A DNA stretch of 64,000 bases, from NCBI GenBank assembly GCA_947396885.1, contig OX377205.1, forward strand, positions 68,854,969-68,918,968. Direction: 5' to 3'. The notes beneath the pieces were generated by a model. That model was not told the origin of the DNA and did not search any database. It was given only the letters and a program-made list of their open reading frames with translations. Shown one piece after another: positions 46,685-57,530 of this stretch. The first letter of the stretch is position 1. Each line of letters starts with the position of its first letter. Both the position numbers and the translations under genes were made by a program. This DNA comes from Heligmosomoides polygyrus polygyrus (taxonomy: Eukaryota > Nematoda > Chromadorea > Rhabditida > Heligmosomidae).

Positions 46685-47169
46685 ATATGGATAATTCGGA
46701 TGGCCAAGAGCACTTGACCCAATTTTATGAACGTTCCAGAACTTCCTATTCCTGATCGGTGGTCATCATCTACAGTAAACCCGGTATCTATGCGGCGATC
46801 CGAAAACAGATGTAGAACGCTTGAACAACACACAGTTTATCATAACAGACAAGAAATCAAAGAATAACAATCGAAGTAGGCAAAAGAGCAATTATAAAAG
46901 ACAAAACGGGTCGCTCAACGCGACCTCCCTCTATCCTAGTCAGTCCAAGACTGTACTCCGAGGGTTCTGTATGTAGGTGGGTAGTCCGGACATCTCGCCA
47001 GCCTTTCCGCGCTCGACCATCAGAGGCGGTCACCTACCTCAGATCATATTAACACGTCCTCTGGCTGGCCGCCTGGATGCCGGGCCACCCATCCTCCCAG
47101 CCTCCTTGGTATTTTATTATGTTACCAGTCGTTCGGCGCCCTAGCGGCCGCCTACGACTGGTTGGGGGC
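46685..47169. other. Unassigned stretch
   Basis: GC-rich toward the right. No domain or terminal repeat recognised; it may belong to the Helitron-like element to its right. Confidence 0.35.
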
Positions 47170-47617
47170 TTCGCCCCCAAACCCCGAGAATAGGACTCCA
47201 TGGCCGCTACGGGTTTCCTATTCTTCCCTTGGCCTTCTGACCTTTATGTTAATCGAGATGGATCGATTGATCCGACTTCAGATATGTGTTCAGCGACCTC
47301 GATTACCTCCGTGGCCGAAGTTTCGCGCCACTTGAAGGAAATCCACAAAAAATCGATAATTTCGATCGATATCGACTGGTCGACTTCAGATTCGTGTTCA
47401 GCGACCTCGATTACCCCCAGGGCCAAAGTTTTGTGCCGCCGACGTGTTCGGCACGTCTGCGGCTCGCCATGCACGGTTGCCGACGAGTTCGGCACGTCTG
47501 CGGCTCGCCATGCACGGTTGCCGACGTGTTCGGCTGCCGCGCCCCAACTCAGGTGTGACGGACGGACGGACAGTGGACACACGCACACACACGCTTGCTG
47601 CTTTATATATAGTAGGA
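47170..47617 (-). mobile_element. Helitron-like element, 5' end at 47617
   Basis: Read on the minus strand the right end begins TCCTACTATATATAAAGCAG, a Helitron-style 5' TC terminus. The interior has a hairpin (GGGGGCTTCGCCCCC, about 47165-47180), tandem GACTTCAGAT(A/T)YGTGTTCAGCG segments (about 47273 and 47382) and two 51-bp copies of CGTGTTCGGCACGTCTGCGG (about 47440, 47490). There is no helicase ORF. The left (3') boundary is not defined. Confidence 0.55.
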
Positions 47618-48105
47618 TCCTATTATATAAAGCGGAGAGGCATGAATCACTGACGGTCAACGGGTGCTAACGCTGTCAACGGGTGCAAACGCTGTCAACG
47701 GGTGCAAACGCTGTCAACGGGTGCAAAGAGGTAAACAGTGGCAGGCAGCCACTGCTGCCGGTGGTGTTTACTACCACGAGGTGTTTACGACCATGACGCT
47801 TCCACTGCCGGGTGGTCACCAAAGGACGCCCACTTGATGAGATTTCGCAAGAGGTCACCTCGACTATGACGAGCCGCCGCTGCCGGGTTCAGAGAACACG
47901 CGAAGCGTTGCGGAAGAGGTCTGCGCCGCGGCATGGCTCACACCTCATGACCTGCGATGGAAGCCGTCGATGCGCTGCACCGCTTGCTTCTGCTTGCGCG
48001 TTCTTGCCAGTGTGTTCTTCTTCATCCACCTCCCTACACATTAGCAACAGCATATGATGGCCTAAGGCGTTTCGATCGTGCACATTCCGGGGTGGGTGTT
48101 GCATG
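47618..48105 (+). mobile_element. Helitron-like element, 5' end at 47618
   Basis: Begins TCCTATTATATAAAGCGGAG directly after the opposite terminus, so the junction reads GGATCC. It carries four 19-bp repeats near its start and GC-rich hairpin sequence after. No coding capacity; 3' end not located. Confidence 0.55.
47653..47728 (+). repeat. 19-bp tandem repeat, four copies
   Basis: Units of GCTGTCAACGGGTGCAAAC in exact register (47653, 47672, 47691, 47710), with slight variation in the first and last. Confidence 0.9.
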
Positions 48106-49710
48106 ATTTTCACGTCGAAATGAACACCTTTTAAATCAAATTGGACAGTTTTCAAACCTAATTGGATACTCTTCCAAGCTGCCCGATGAACTCTGAAATC
48201 AAATTTAACGTCTTCCAAATCGAGACGAGCTTCTTACAGGTTAAACTGCAGGGTCCTCAAGATGGTTAGAATATTTATTTAATTTTTGAGAAAAAACTGC
48301 ATCGAAGGACTGGATTGCGCCATGCGCTCGAAAAGTTCAACGTAACGTTAGTTTGATGGACTCGCACGCAATCGGTCCGGGTGGGTGTTGTGTGATTACG
48401 ATGGCCGACGCAAGGCCTATCAGGTAAATATTGGCTTCCCTTCAGACCTTATATCGATCGATATTATTGATCGTTTCACCTGTGTTATTGGTTCTCTCTC
48501 AGACTTAATCGATCGGGTGGGTATTGCGTGATTAGCTCAGATCGCGATCAGACAACCTATCCCGTCTCGATTTGGAAGACATTCAATTTGATTCCAAAGT
48601 TCACAGGTCACAGCAAAAGACTGGATCGCGCCATGCACACAAAAAGTTCAACGCAACGTTTATTTGATCGACAAAAAAAGTTAGAATATGTGTGCTTATT
48701 ACAATTATTTGTGTTACACCGTTTGCAGGTGTGAAACTGCATGAAAACAGAAATTTTGCTATCAATCGAATGAAAATCGCTAATTTTCGAACGGGGCATG
48801 GCGCACTCTCTGTTTTAGCAATATAAAGTGGCCGCTTTTTCCCTCTTCAAAACAAGTTTTAATTCACTGTTTTTCCTCAACAAATAAAACTTTTAAAATT
48901 TTCACACTACGTGTTCTCTCGTTGGGAACTAAATTAAAACTTCAATTAATGTTATACTAAAGATTTCTTCGAACAAAAATTATCCTAACACTTTTGGAGA
49001 GTCCTCTCTAGCCTAATGTGAATGATGCATATTTCAAATTGGAAGAGTTCTCTTTGATTTGAATAGTCTTAGACTAGCTTAAAAGAGTGTCCAATTTGAT
49101 TTCAGAACTGTCCAACTCGACGTGAAAATAGTATATATCAACCGATATATTGACGTTTCTCTCTGACTTAACCGATCGTTGTGGATGTTGCGTCATTAGC
49201 TCAGACCTCGAGCTGAGACAATCTATATCAACGGATATATTCATATTTCTCTCTGACTTAATCTACCGGGGTGGGTGTGCTTGATTATGGTCCAGATCTA
49301 TGAAGTCTGAGAGAGAAACAATAGCACTACTTGAACGATCGATAATATTGGTTGATAATGATCGTCTGAACGTTCTGTCAACCCCTGCCACTCAGACTTC
49401 ATCGATCGGAGTGGTTGTTGCGTGATTAGCTCAGAACTCAATCAAACAATCTAGCTCGTCTCGATTTGGAAGACTTTCGATTTCGTTTCAAAGCTGACAG
49501 GCCACATCAAAAGACTGAATCGCGCCATGCACTCAAAAAGTTCAACGCAGTGGGTGTCCCGCGATTATGATAGCCTACGGAAGGCCAACCAGGTAAAAGA
49601 TGTTTCGATGGGCAGTCGATCCTACTATAGTCGTTATCCATTCTTGAGCGTTGGTATCGGTTCTCTGCAGACTTGATCGATCTGGGTGGGTGTTCCGTGA
49701 TTATGATGGC
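48087..49710 (+). repeat. Dispersed 24-bp motif, about eight copies
   Basis: Variants of GATCGGGTGGGTGTTGCGTG followed by ATTA occur at about 48087, 48375, 48509, 49170, 49262, 49404, 49550 and 49680, all in the same direction. They are often preceded by CAGACTTAATC and followed by either ATGGCCGACG or GCTCAGA. Two longer blocks containing CGCGCCATGCAC then AAAAAGTTCAACGC accompany them (about 48628, 49522). Confidence 0.7.
48106..49129. mobile_element. Long foldback element, copy 1
   Basis: The left end ATTTTCACGTCGAAATGAAC and the inverted right end ATTTTCACGTCGAGTTGGAC pair loosely. Both ends hold tandem AA(A/T)TTGGACA-type words. A second copy is at 62811-63662, sharing GTTTGCAGGTGTGAAACTGC (about 48722; inverted there). 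No ORF is recognised. Confidence 0.65.
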
Positions 49711-50504
49711 CGACGGATGGTCGATGGCCTATGTTATACTTCAGCAACGAGTCACCGACGTCGCAGGCGGCGTCGCCGGGAGCTCCTCTGATGGAGACTT
49801 TTGATTATTGGTTGGTTCTTCATTCCCAGCACTGCCATCATCTCCACCGTACCTTGAGTTACAAAATGGAGAAGTGCAAAAACACCCGCCCGGCAGACAC
49901 CACTAGTGTCATTTTTAATCTCAACGGTCTTTTATGGTTAGTCTCACAACCATTACGTAATGCTGTACGAAAATCCGTTCAGCTTGCTGGAACGCTGAGT
50001 GTTTGAAGAGGGAGTGGAGCCTAATCCTTACGTTTCCTTTCCCTTTGTCACCTTTCTTGCTTCTCTGTCGTTCTCACCCGTTTTATTCGCGTTTTCTAGG
50101 CATTTTGGCGTTCTTGCCGAGCAAATAACGCAAAACAAAACTGTGAAGAAAACTGAAAACGTGAAGAGAACAGTGAAGAACTGCGAATAACTGATACTGA
50201 GCAGCCAAAATATGAAAGACGGCCTTGAAACAGAAATATACAAAACGGCTGTAGAGAAACTGATTCAAATAAGCAGTGTTTCCTCGCTTTCTCAATAGAT
50301 ACAGCAAACATCGCTTTTTCGAAGTGCAACATACACTAATTAAGAGTTAAAATTTTATGCGAATTCAGAAAATTCCGCGTAAATTTAATTTCAATGCGAT
50401 TGAACGGAAAAGGCCTTTGCTAAACTTCAATAAAGAAATTTAAGGAAAATGCCGGTAAATTCGTTAGATCGCTAAATCATAGTCGTTAAATGCTCAATAC
50501 TGGC
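49711..50504. other. Unassigned stretch
   Basis: A GC hairpin-like patch (GTCGCAGGCGGCGTCGCC, about 49760) then AT-rich sequence. Nothing else recognised. Confidence 0.4.
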
Positions 50505-50670
50505 CCGTACTTCTATTAGTACACTGCGCTCCAATGCTCCCCCGACGACGTCGCCGACGCCACCACAGAATCTGTCGACGACGTCGCCGACGGTACCGAC
50601 GACGTCTGTGGCAACATTGGCGTCGGCGACGTCGGTGACGAGTTGCAGAGTCGGCGACGCGTCGCCGAAG
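50505..50670. repeat. GTCGCCGACG-rich hairpin
   Basis: GACGACGTCGCCGACG occurs twice on one strand (about 50544, 50577) and inverted as CGTCGGCGACGTCGG (about 50622), so the segment folds on itself. It is likely a foldback repeat of unknown family. Confidence 0.6.
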
Positions 50671-51251
50671 GGAAACAAAGGCCTATCAGGAAATCAGCCA
50701 TTCCACCAGACAATCAATATTAACCGATATTATTGATTGGTCAATCATTGTCTGGAAGACGCTTTTGATTTGGAAATTGTTCACTTTGTTCTCAAGAACA
50801 TACCTACTTCGCGCGCTGGATTACTAAGCTACTTCTACCTGCCCAGATCCTCCGATTTTCAGCGAGGGCCAGAGCAGGTCAGCGAAGAATGTTGGGAGGA
50901 CTACACCTGATTCGACTACGCCTTCAATCAAGTCTTGCTCCTTGGTCCTCCATTTTCGGCAATGCTTTGACCAGTTTCCATACTACAGTATGCAGGGGAG
51001 AATAGTATTATTTGTCCTAAGTTACACTTTCCGAAATTCATCACGCCTCGTGGGATAAAGCACGACGACTGGACAGGAACGTCAGACATTCGATTAGGCT
51101 TGACGAGCTGCAATGTGCTGTGAACAGAATCTTAGACGGAGCAGGAGTGCTGCTGACATTTTCGTGAGTGCTGCACTGGGATTGACTGATACTCAACAAG
51201 GCGTCAATCGATCTGTAGGAGGCGTTCGTTTCAACGTGTTCGACTTCGACG
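50671..51251. other. Unassigned stretch
   Basis: Nothing recognised. Confidence 0.4.
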
Positions 51252-52341
51252 CTAGGGATGCTTCCTTACCCAGCGTTGGTTGCCGGCGAAGCCGGCGACT
51301 AGCGCTGGGTGAGGAAGCATCCCTAGCTAGGTTTGGGCTGCGTTCCTAGCGTGGCCCGCCGGCGTGGCCCGCACGTCCAGCCGGCAAGCCTGTCGTGGCC
51401 CGCACGTCCAGCGTACGGCGCCGGCGAAGCCGGCGACGGACGCTGGATGATGAAGCATCCCTAGCTAGCTTTGGGCTGCGTTCCTAGCGTGGCCCGCCGG
51501 CGTGGCCCGCACGTCCAGCCGGCAAGCCTGTCGTGGCCCGCACGTCCAGCGTACGGCGCCGGCGAAGCCGGCGACGGACGCTGGATGAGGAAGCATCCCT
51601 AGCTAGGTTTGGGCTGCGTTCCTAGCGTGGCCCGCCATACCCGAAGCCGGCAAGCCTGGCGTGGCCCGCACGTCCAGCGTACGGCGCCGGCCAAGCCGGC
51701 GACGGACGCTGGATGAGGAAGCATCCCTAACTAGGTTTGGGCTGCGTTCCTAGCGCGGGCCGCCATACCCGAAGCCGGCAAGCCTGGCGTGGTCCGCACG
51801 TCCAGCGTACGGCGCCGGCGAAGCCGGCGACGGACGCTGTATGAGGAAGCATCCCTAGCTAGGTTTGGGCTGCGTTCCTAGGGCCTATGTCATACCTTCG
51901 CTTACCCCGAGCGAAGGCGACGAACAGAGCGATGAGCGAAGTCTCTTCGCCAGCGTGAAGCTAGCGAATGGGCGCGCAGTTAATAGCGTTGTGTGCAGCT
52001 GCGTCGTGGCATCGCTACCGATGCTGCCCGACGCTCTGCTCAGCTCAGCGACGCGGTCGCATCTGTAGCGATGCCGTATCGCTCGGTATGACGGTGAAAG
52101 TATGACACCCCGCTAGCGAGGCTTCGCTAGCGGTGGATCGGACAACTGCTACAGGCGTCTGCCCCTCCACAACGTCTGATACCGTCCCTTCCCCAATTAT
52201 GTTAGTTGTCCATCGCCTTCGCTAGCGAAGAGCGATGGTATGACATAGGCCTAGCGCGGCCCGCCATACCCGAAGCCGGCAAGCCTGGCGTGGCCCGCAC
52301 GTCCAGCGTACGGCGCCGGCGAAGCCGGCGACGGACGCTGG
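51252..52341. repeat. GC-rich tandem array, 129-139 bp unit, five units
   Basis: Unit starts (CTAGCTAGGTTTGGGCTGCG) fall at about 51323, 51460, 51599, 51728 and 51858. Each unit contains CGTGGCCCGCACGTCCAGCG and the hairpin GCCGGCGAAGCCGGC, and ends GACGGACGCTGGATGAGGAA. The left edge (51252-51326) is a hairpin pairing AGGGATGCTTCC with GGAAGCATCCCT. The fifth unit is split by a MITE at 51882-52251 and resumes at 52252. A single unit-like copy with different ends is at 24136-24334. Confidence 0.88.
51882..52251. mobile_element. MITE, GGCC-end family, target duplication TAG, inside the array
   Basis: Ends GGCCTATGTCATACCTTCGC and, inverted, GGCCTATGTCATACCATCGC, flanked by TAG (51879-51881, 52252-52254). 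370 bp. Closest relative is 60249-60384. Removing it with one TAG restores a normal array unit (GTTCCTAGCGCGGCCCGCC). Confidence 0.9.
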
Positions 52342-52499
52342 TCGTTACATAAACTCGTCATTATAATCCATTAGACATTTCCTAGTTAAAACAATTAGTA
52401 CCGATCAGTTACTAAATATGTATTGTTTCTAACACCAGTTACTAAACATGTATCGTATCTAACACTACTACGTGGTACTATGGTTCTCGAAACCTTCGT

Positions 52500-54357
52500 G
52501 ATAGTTGCATGGGTGAGGGACGTTCTGCCTGAAAGCGGCGCGGGCAAAGACGCGGGACGGTGCCTGCGGAGCCAATTAGCGTTGACTTGCGCAGTGACAC
52601 CCGCCGCTTCGCGCTCAGCCAGACAGCCCTCGCCGCGGAGGCGATGGTGGCCCAGCCAATTCCGGAAGCCTGTAAGTCGACCAGATTTGATGTGATTACA
52701 ATCGATAGAGAGATAGGAGGCTCAGACGGCTTGCATTGGCAGTCCAGAAATTGGGATGGATCTGAACCCTACCATCTTCCATATTAGAATTTCGAGCTCT
52801 TTCGAATGAGCCAGGAAAGAATCTTGTTTCGACAACCCTTACAACAATTTTTCTAAGGCGCTGTTTAACTTCCGTTAAATATCAGTTTTTATTTATTTCA
52901 GAATGAACGACGACGCACGCTTCCAGGCTACTGATGTGAATTCTACCATCTCCTGCATTATGTGCTGTCTAAATAACCCTTACGGTGAATTTTTAGGCGT
53001 TGTTTATTTTCGTTAAATAGCAGTTTTTATTTATACCAGGATTAATTGTGAGGCATGCTTCTATACTACTTATGTAGATCCTACCATATTCTGTACGAGA
53101 ATTTCGAACTCTATCGAGTGATCCAGAAAAGAACCCTGCCTCAATAACTCTTAAAGCGAATTTTTCAGGCGCTGACTATTTTTCTCTAAATATCGGTTTC
53201 TATTCACGTATATCAGGATTAAATGCGAGACATGCTTTCAGGCAAAAATTGCACGAGGATTCCATTTAAATAGACGAGAGATCTTTTCACAGAAGTTTAA
53301 AACGTTAGTTTCAACATGACATCTCCTTACCAATTCGTAACTGATTCTTCTATGGAACTTTATAATGCACACACCATATATATCGAGACCAAGACTGAAT
53401 AGGTGTTTCATCAAATCTAATGTTCACCGAGAATAAATTTCATCACACAATACTTCAAATTGCTCGTCTAGTCGTTTGTGGCCTCTAGCAGCATTTTGAG
53501 CTCGCGTCCCACAGGCAATGCCTGCCTACCTACATAGCCAATGTCTTCTCCACCAACTAACGAGTTAGGAAACATTCATGAAATGATTTGAAACAGCTAG
53601 AGTACTTTGTTGTTCTTAGGAGGTCTACCGACTATCAAATTGAACTCATCGTGCAATTTAAAACTGGGAACTGAAGGATCATAATGTTGTTTTCAAGAAG
53701 GTTCAGCACTTGGGGTGCTCTTAGAAGGTATCTCGTCTATCTAGTTATATTCCTCGCGCAATTTCAGCCTGGAAGCATGCCTCGTGATTAATTCTGGTAT
53801 AAATGAACACTGATATTTAACGAAACTAAACAACGCCTAAAAGTCGCCTTAAGGGTTATTTAAACAGGATAATTCCTAGACCATTCGATAGAGATCGAAG
53901 TTCTAACATAGGAGATGGTAGAGTTAACATCAGTAGCCTGGAAGCATGCGTCGTAGTTCATTCTGATATAAATAAAAACAGATATTTAACGAAAGTTAAA
54001 CAGCACCTTAGAAAAATTGTTGTAAGGGTTGTCGAGACAAGATTCTTTCCTGGCTCATTCGATAGAGCTCGAAATTCTAATATGGAAGATGGTAGGGTTC
54101 AGATCCATCCCAATTTCTGGACTGCCAATGCAAGCCGGCTGAGCCTCCTATCCCCCTATCGATTGTAATCATACCAAATCTGGTCGACCTACAGGCTCGC
54201 ATGTTGGCTGGGTCACCATCGCCTCCGCGGCGAGGGCTGTCTGGCTGAGCGCGAAGCGGCGGGTGTCACGGCGTGGGTCGACTAATTGTCTCCGCAGGCA
54301 CTGTCCCGCGTCTTTGCCCGCGCCGCTTTCAGGCAGAACGTCCCCCTCCCTAGTTGC
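52500..54357. repeat. 1.86-kb inverted repeat carrying gene-like sequence
   Basis: The left arm (about 52500-53240) and right arm (about 53700-54357) are inverse copies with moderate divergence, around a 460-bp loop. The outer part of each arm is GC-rich and open: LPESGAGKDAG, then DTRRFALSQTALAAEAMV in both copies. The inner part holds AT-rich tandem units of roughly 140-180 bp starting CTACCATCTYC (52767, 52945, 53088). I do not recognise the product. Confidence 0.8.
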
Positions 54358-54539
54358 ATAGAGCCAACTCGCCTTCCATGACCTCAGCCACCATGTCAGA
54401 GGAGCAATAGAACATAAATATAGAACACTTATTAGCCAAAACGTGATACAATGTAAGTTTTGTACAAAAAGATAGTCGAAAATTTGCTTTCGAAAATTAC
54501 CAAAATCAGAACGTAGATATTTGTTGTGCAAAAAGAGTA

Positions 54540-55270
54540 ATACAGATCAGTTTAGCGCAAAACATCACAGTAAACAGTCAGACGATTTAGCCTTTCAACG
54601 ACAGCAGAAGCGTATTGCTTTCATGGTTTGACTAAAGTGAAAAACGCTTCTTTTCTTAAGAAGGACTTCGTGATTCATAAACTGAAAAAGCTATTATATG
54701 TTAAAACAAGGTATCGTTCATTTTGCCTAAAAACTAATTTGTAGTTGACCTCACAAATGTGCTTTCTGTTTAAGAAATTTTTCCAAATTGTAATTAAACG
54801 TCCCAGGTGAAGCACTAAGAATCAATGCTGGGAGTTCATTCCATGTTTTAATAACTCCAGCCAAAAAGGATTCTCGAAACATTTTTGATCGTGGTCGTGG
54901 CGTGGCGAGTGTTGCTGGCGTGGTCCGGAGAGCTCTCTCGTCGACTGCCGCGGCGGCCTTAAATAGTCTCCAATAGTCCCCACATGGGACCGGGGGATAA
55001 ATCCTGCATTTCCGTACCTTTACAGTACCAACACCTTCGACCCTTCTATGAATGGCGTCGAGGCAGCGGAGCGACGGCAACCGTTTAAAACATCTGCAGC
55101 GCATTGGAAGAGGATACCGCGCACACGCAGTCATGCGCGAGACCCAGAAATACACGCCCAACAGTCCTCAATGGCCCCAGTCCCTGGGCTAGAGAAAAGT
55201 GCTGCCTCAATAGGTACCTAATGTCTTGGCGGTGTCGGCCAAGACATTTTCTGTCCCAATGCCACAAAAG
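54540..55270 (-). pseudogene. LINE 3' end with RT C-terminal region (family 2)
   Basis: The minus frame 54751-55161 reads LDAIHRRVEGVGTVKVRKCR, then RSKMFRESFLAGVIKTWNEL and TFNYNLEKFLKQKAHL. This is the W-N-x-L-P style C-terminus of CR1/jockey-type LINE polymerases. The untranslated 3' region continues to about 54540 and resembles 61787-62208. No upstream RT palm is present. Confidence 0.65.
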
Positions 55271-55543
55271 AACATAGAAGAGTCTATAAGGAATAGAAAC
55301 AACTAAGAGAAAAGCCTTTAAAAACGGATACGTCGTTATAACCCGAATTGTATCACGTTATATGGACACCTGCCTGCACCGAAGATCAGATTTACAAAAA
55401 TTTACGATTTACGACCCAAAATGTCGTAAAGCGTAAATCACAAAGAAATTGCCAAAGATCACCGCAAATCCTAAAATAACTACGCAAACCCTTGGTCGAT
55501 GCAACGTGGTTTACCCGGGTATCCGCTCCACTATTAGGGAGGG
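55271..55543. other. Unassigned stretch
   Basis: Nothing recognised. Confidence 0.4.
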
Positions 55544-56426
55544 CAAAAATTAGTGAGACTCTCCATGTCGTGTCCATATATGTCGTGACTGGAGTCCGGT
55601 TTCGTGCTTCCCGTATTTGTATGTTTGTTTGCTACTCATTGAAGGCCACCTGAGAAGTGACCACTTTCGCCCTTTCCAGAAGCATGCCAAAGGCCCAGTC
55701 TGTCTCATGCCGAAACCCATGTCTGACGGCTCGACCCTGTGTCGCGCAAATCTCGCCCAATTCCTAACTCCGAGCAACCTGGACTCAATAGTCACGCAAG
55801 ATGAGAAGTACGTCTTCTATCTTAACCCTGCCAAGTAGCGAGCCTGGGTGAGGTCTGGTGACCTGTTACCGACCTTCGTTCGGCTGGATGTTCAAGGCGA
55901 GAAGCACCTCCTGAGCTTTTGAGTCTGCGTCCATGGAACGGTATACCGGCATCTGTATTCCAAAAGCACGTGGATGGAGTCCAAGACCACGGTAAGCGAA
56001 TTCGGCGACTCGCACTTATTCGGTCTCAACGCTTTAAGAAGTTCTTCCTCTTCGACAACGTCGCACTCCATCGGGAACAAGTAACCACGGATAAGCTTGC
56101 CCAGCTGGGCTACGTTCACATGCTTCACCCACTGTATTCGCCGGACATCTCTCCATGCGACTATCACCACTTCTTGGGCCTACGGAACTTCCTGGTGGGA
56201 AGGGACACAAGGACCCAAGCAGGCGTTGACAGCCATATCGAGCAGTTGATCAACACCAGGCCCAAGCAGTTCTGGACGGATGGGATCAGGAAGTTGGCTG
56301 ATTGATGGCAGTATGGTCATTCACTTTAAGGGCGAATACATTCCTCAGCACCGTTGAGTTGTAACTGAGTTATCAAGAGATAAAGAAATTTGTTGAATTT
56401 GTCTCATTACTTTTGGCCCACCCTCA
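55544..56426 (+). mobile_element. mariner element, internally shortened
   Basis: The left terminus (TTAGGGAGGGCAAAAATTAG) and inverted right terminus (TGAGGGTGGGCCAAAAGTAA) are imperfect repeats. TA lies at both ends (55542-55543, 56427-56428). At 883 bp it is about 400 bp short of a full element, missing most of the N-terminal coding region. Confidence 0.82.
55617..56305 (+). pseudogene. mariner transposase remnant (DD34D)
   Basis: D1 lies in DSIVTQDEKYVFYLNP (about 55783). After a stop and frame change, D2 lies in KFFLFDNVALHREQ (about 56040) and D3 in SPDISPCDYHHFLGLRNFL (about 56150), with exactly 34 residues between D2 and D3. The 3' frame of 128 codons is open. The N-terminal HTH is absent. 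It differs clearly from the other three mariners here. Confidence 0.85.
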
Positions 56427-56444
56427 TATAACACACGGCTCCAT

Positions 56445-57260
56445 GTTTATTTATTTATTTATCTTCTTTATAATAGGATGCTTTCCTCTACCGTCCATCG
56501 TGGTGTATTCAAAACGTGTTAGTCGCCCAATATGTAGGGATATTAGAATAAATACATATAAATACATATAATCATGTATTTAGTAAGTAGTGTATAGTCG
56601 TGTATGTAGAGTATAAATAGAGAATATAAATACAGTAGTATGCAGTAAAGAATAGAGATATTGTGCGAACGGACCGAGTAGACGACTGAATTGCTGCAAA
56701 ATACTTTGTTAAAAGTAGATAAATATATGGAGTCTAAAGCACTTAATCCATGAAAAACAATATTCCATGACGTCGTGTTTCATATGCCAGGATTATCAAG
56801 AATTCCTCATTCTGAACTTCGTTGATCTGTACAGATGGTGTTTACAGTAGATCTGGAATGTTAAGAGTTGGTAGCAGATCTATTTCTTCAAGTCTCTTCT
56901 TAAATGTCGGAACGTTAGGTGCCTTTATAACATTGCGGGAATTAATTAAAGCAATCTTGCTGCTTGAGAGAACAGTGAGTTTAACAGCCCATTTCCGTGT
57001 TTTCTATGAATTCTTTTACAGTGCACTGTTAGCGTTCTTATACGGCCTCGACTGGGTCCGAAAGTCCTATGTTTACAAGCTTTTAGTTTAGGCTCTCCCT
57101 TCAATATTTTACAACAAATTTTCAAATCATAAGGGATTCTTCGATATAGAAGACTACGAAGGTTGAAAATCTTAGCCGCTCCTTGAAGTTGGGCATGCTC
57201 GGTAATCTGCACTTGCAAAACATTTAACCATTAAGATTCGTGTGAAATTTCTCTGCATTT
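56445..57260 (-). pseudogene. CR1-like LINE 3' end
   Basis: The (TTTA)n tail is at about 56447-56461. Minus-strand text reads RSLLYRRIPYDLKICCKILK, then HCKRIHRKHGNGLL and, in another frame, NVPTFKKRLEEIDLLPTLN. This is the RT C-terminal tail of the same general class as 26757-27729. Confidence 0.7.
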
Positions 57261-57339
57261 TTTCGGCTTTATTTGCCTGTTTTAAGTTTGTATAGTTTTA
57301 TATAGTTAAAGAGACCCGGAAAAAGTTGGAGGACCTGTG
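57261..57339. other. Short AT-rich spacer
   Basis: Nothing recognised. Confidence 0.4.
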
Positions 57340-57530
57340 GCCGTATTCATGAACGTTCCCGGGAACGTTCAAGGCTTCCCGCGGGAAGCGACCGGGCCAG
57401 GAGGCAAAAGTTCGTATTCACTAACATGCCGGGAAGCAACGGGAGCCTCCCGCGCCGACGGCGGGAGGATCCCGGCCTACCCGCACTCAACCGGTCGGGA
57501 ACGTCGGGAAGCCGTCAATGAGGTGGTGTG
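57340..57530. repeat. GC hairpin patch with GTATTCATGAACG ends
   Basis: GGCCGTATTCATGAACGTTC opens a GC-rich segment with several self-complementary words (TTCCCGGGAACG, CTTCCCGCGGGAAG). A related CGTATTCACTAACATGCCGG follows about 65 bp later. The start resembles the GGCC-end MITEs but a matching right end is not clear. Confidence 0.45.

Noticed and set aside
47244..47670. Overlapping open frames on both strands
   Set aside because: They arise from tandem repeats in a Helitron-like element and show no domain.
51252..52341. CRISPR array
   Set aside because: Repeat units are contiguous 130-bp hairpin units without unique spacers, in a eukaryotic setting.
52560..52695. Threonine-aldolase-like VDLRSDT motif
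   Set aside because: Seven-residue match only; the inverse copy at 54.2 kb reads VDPRRDT and the rest does not fit the enzyme.
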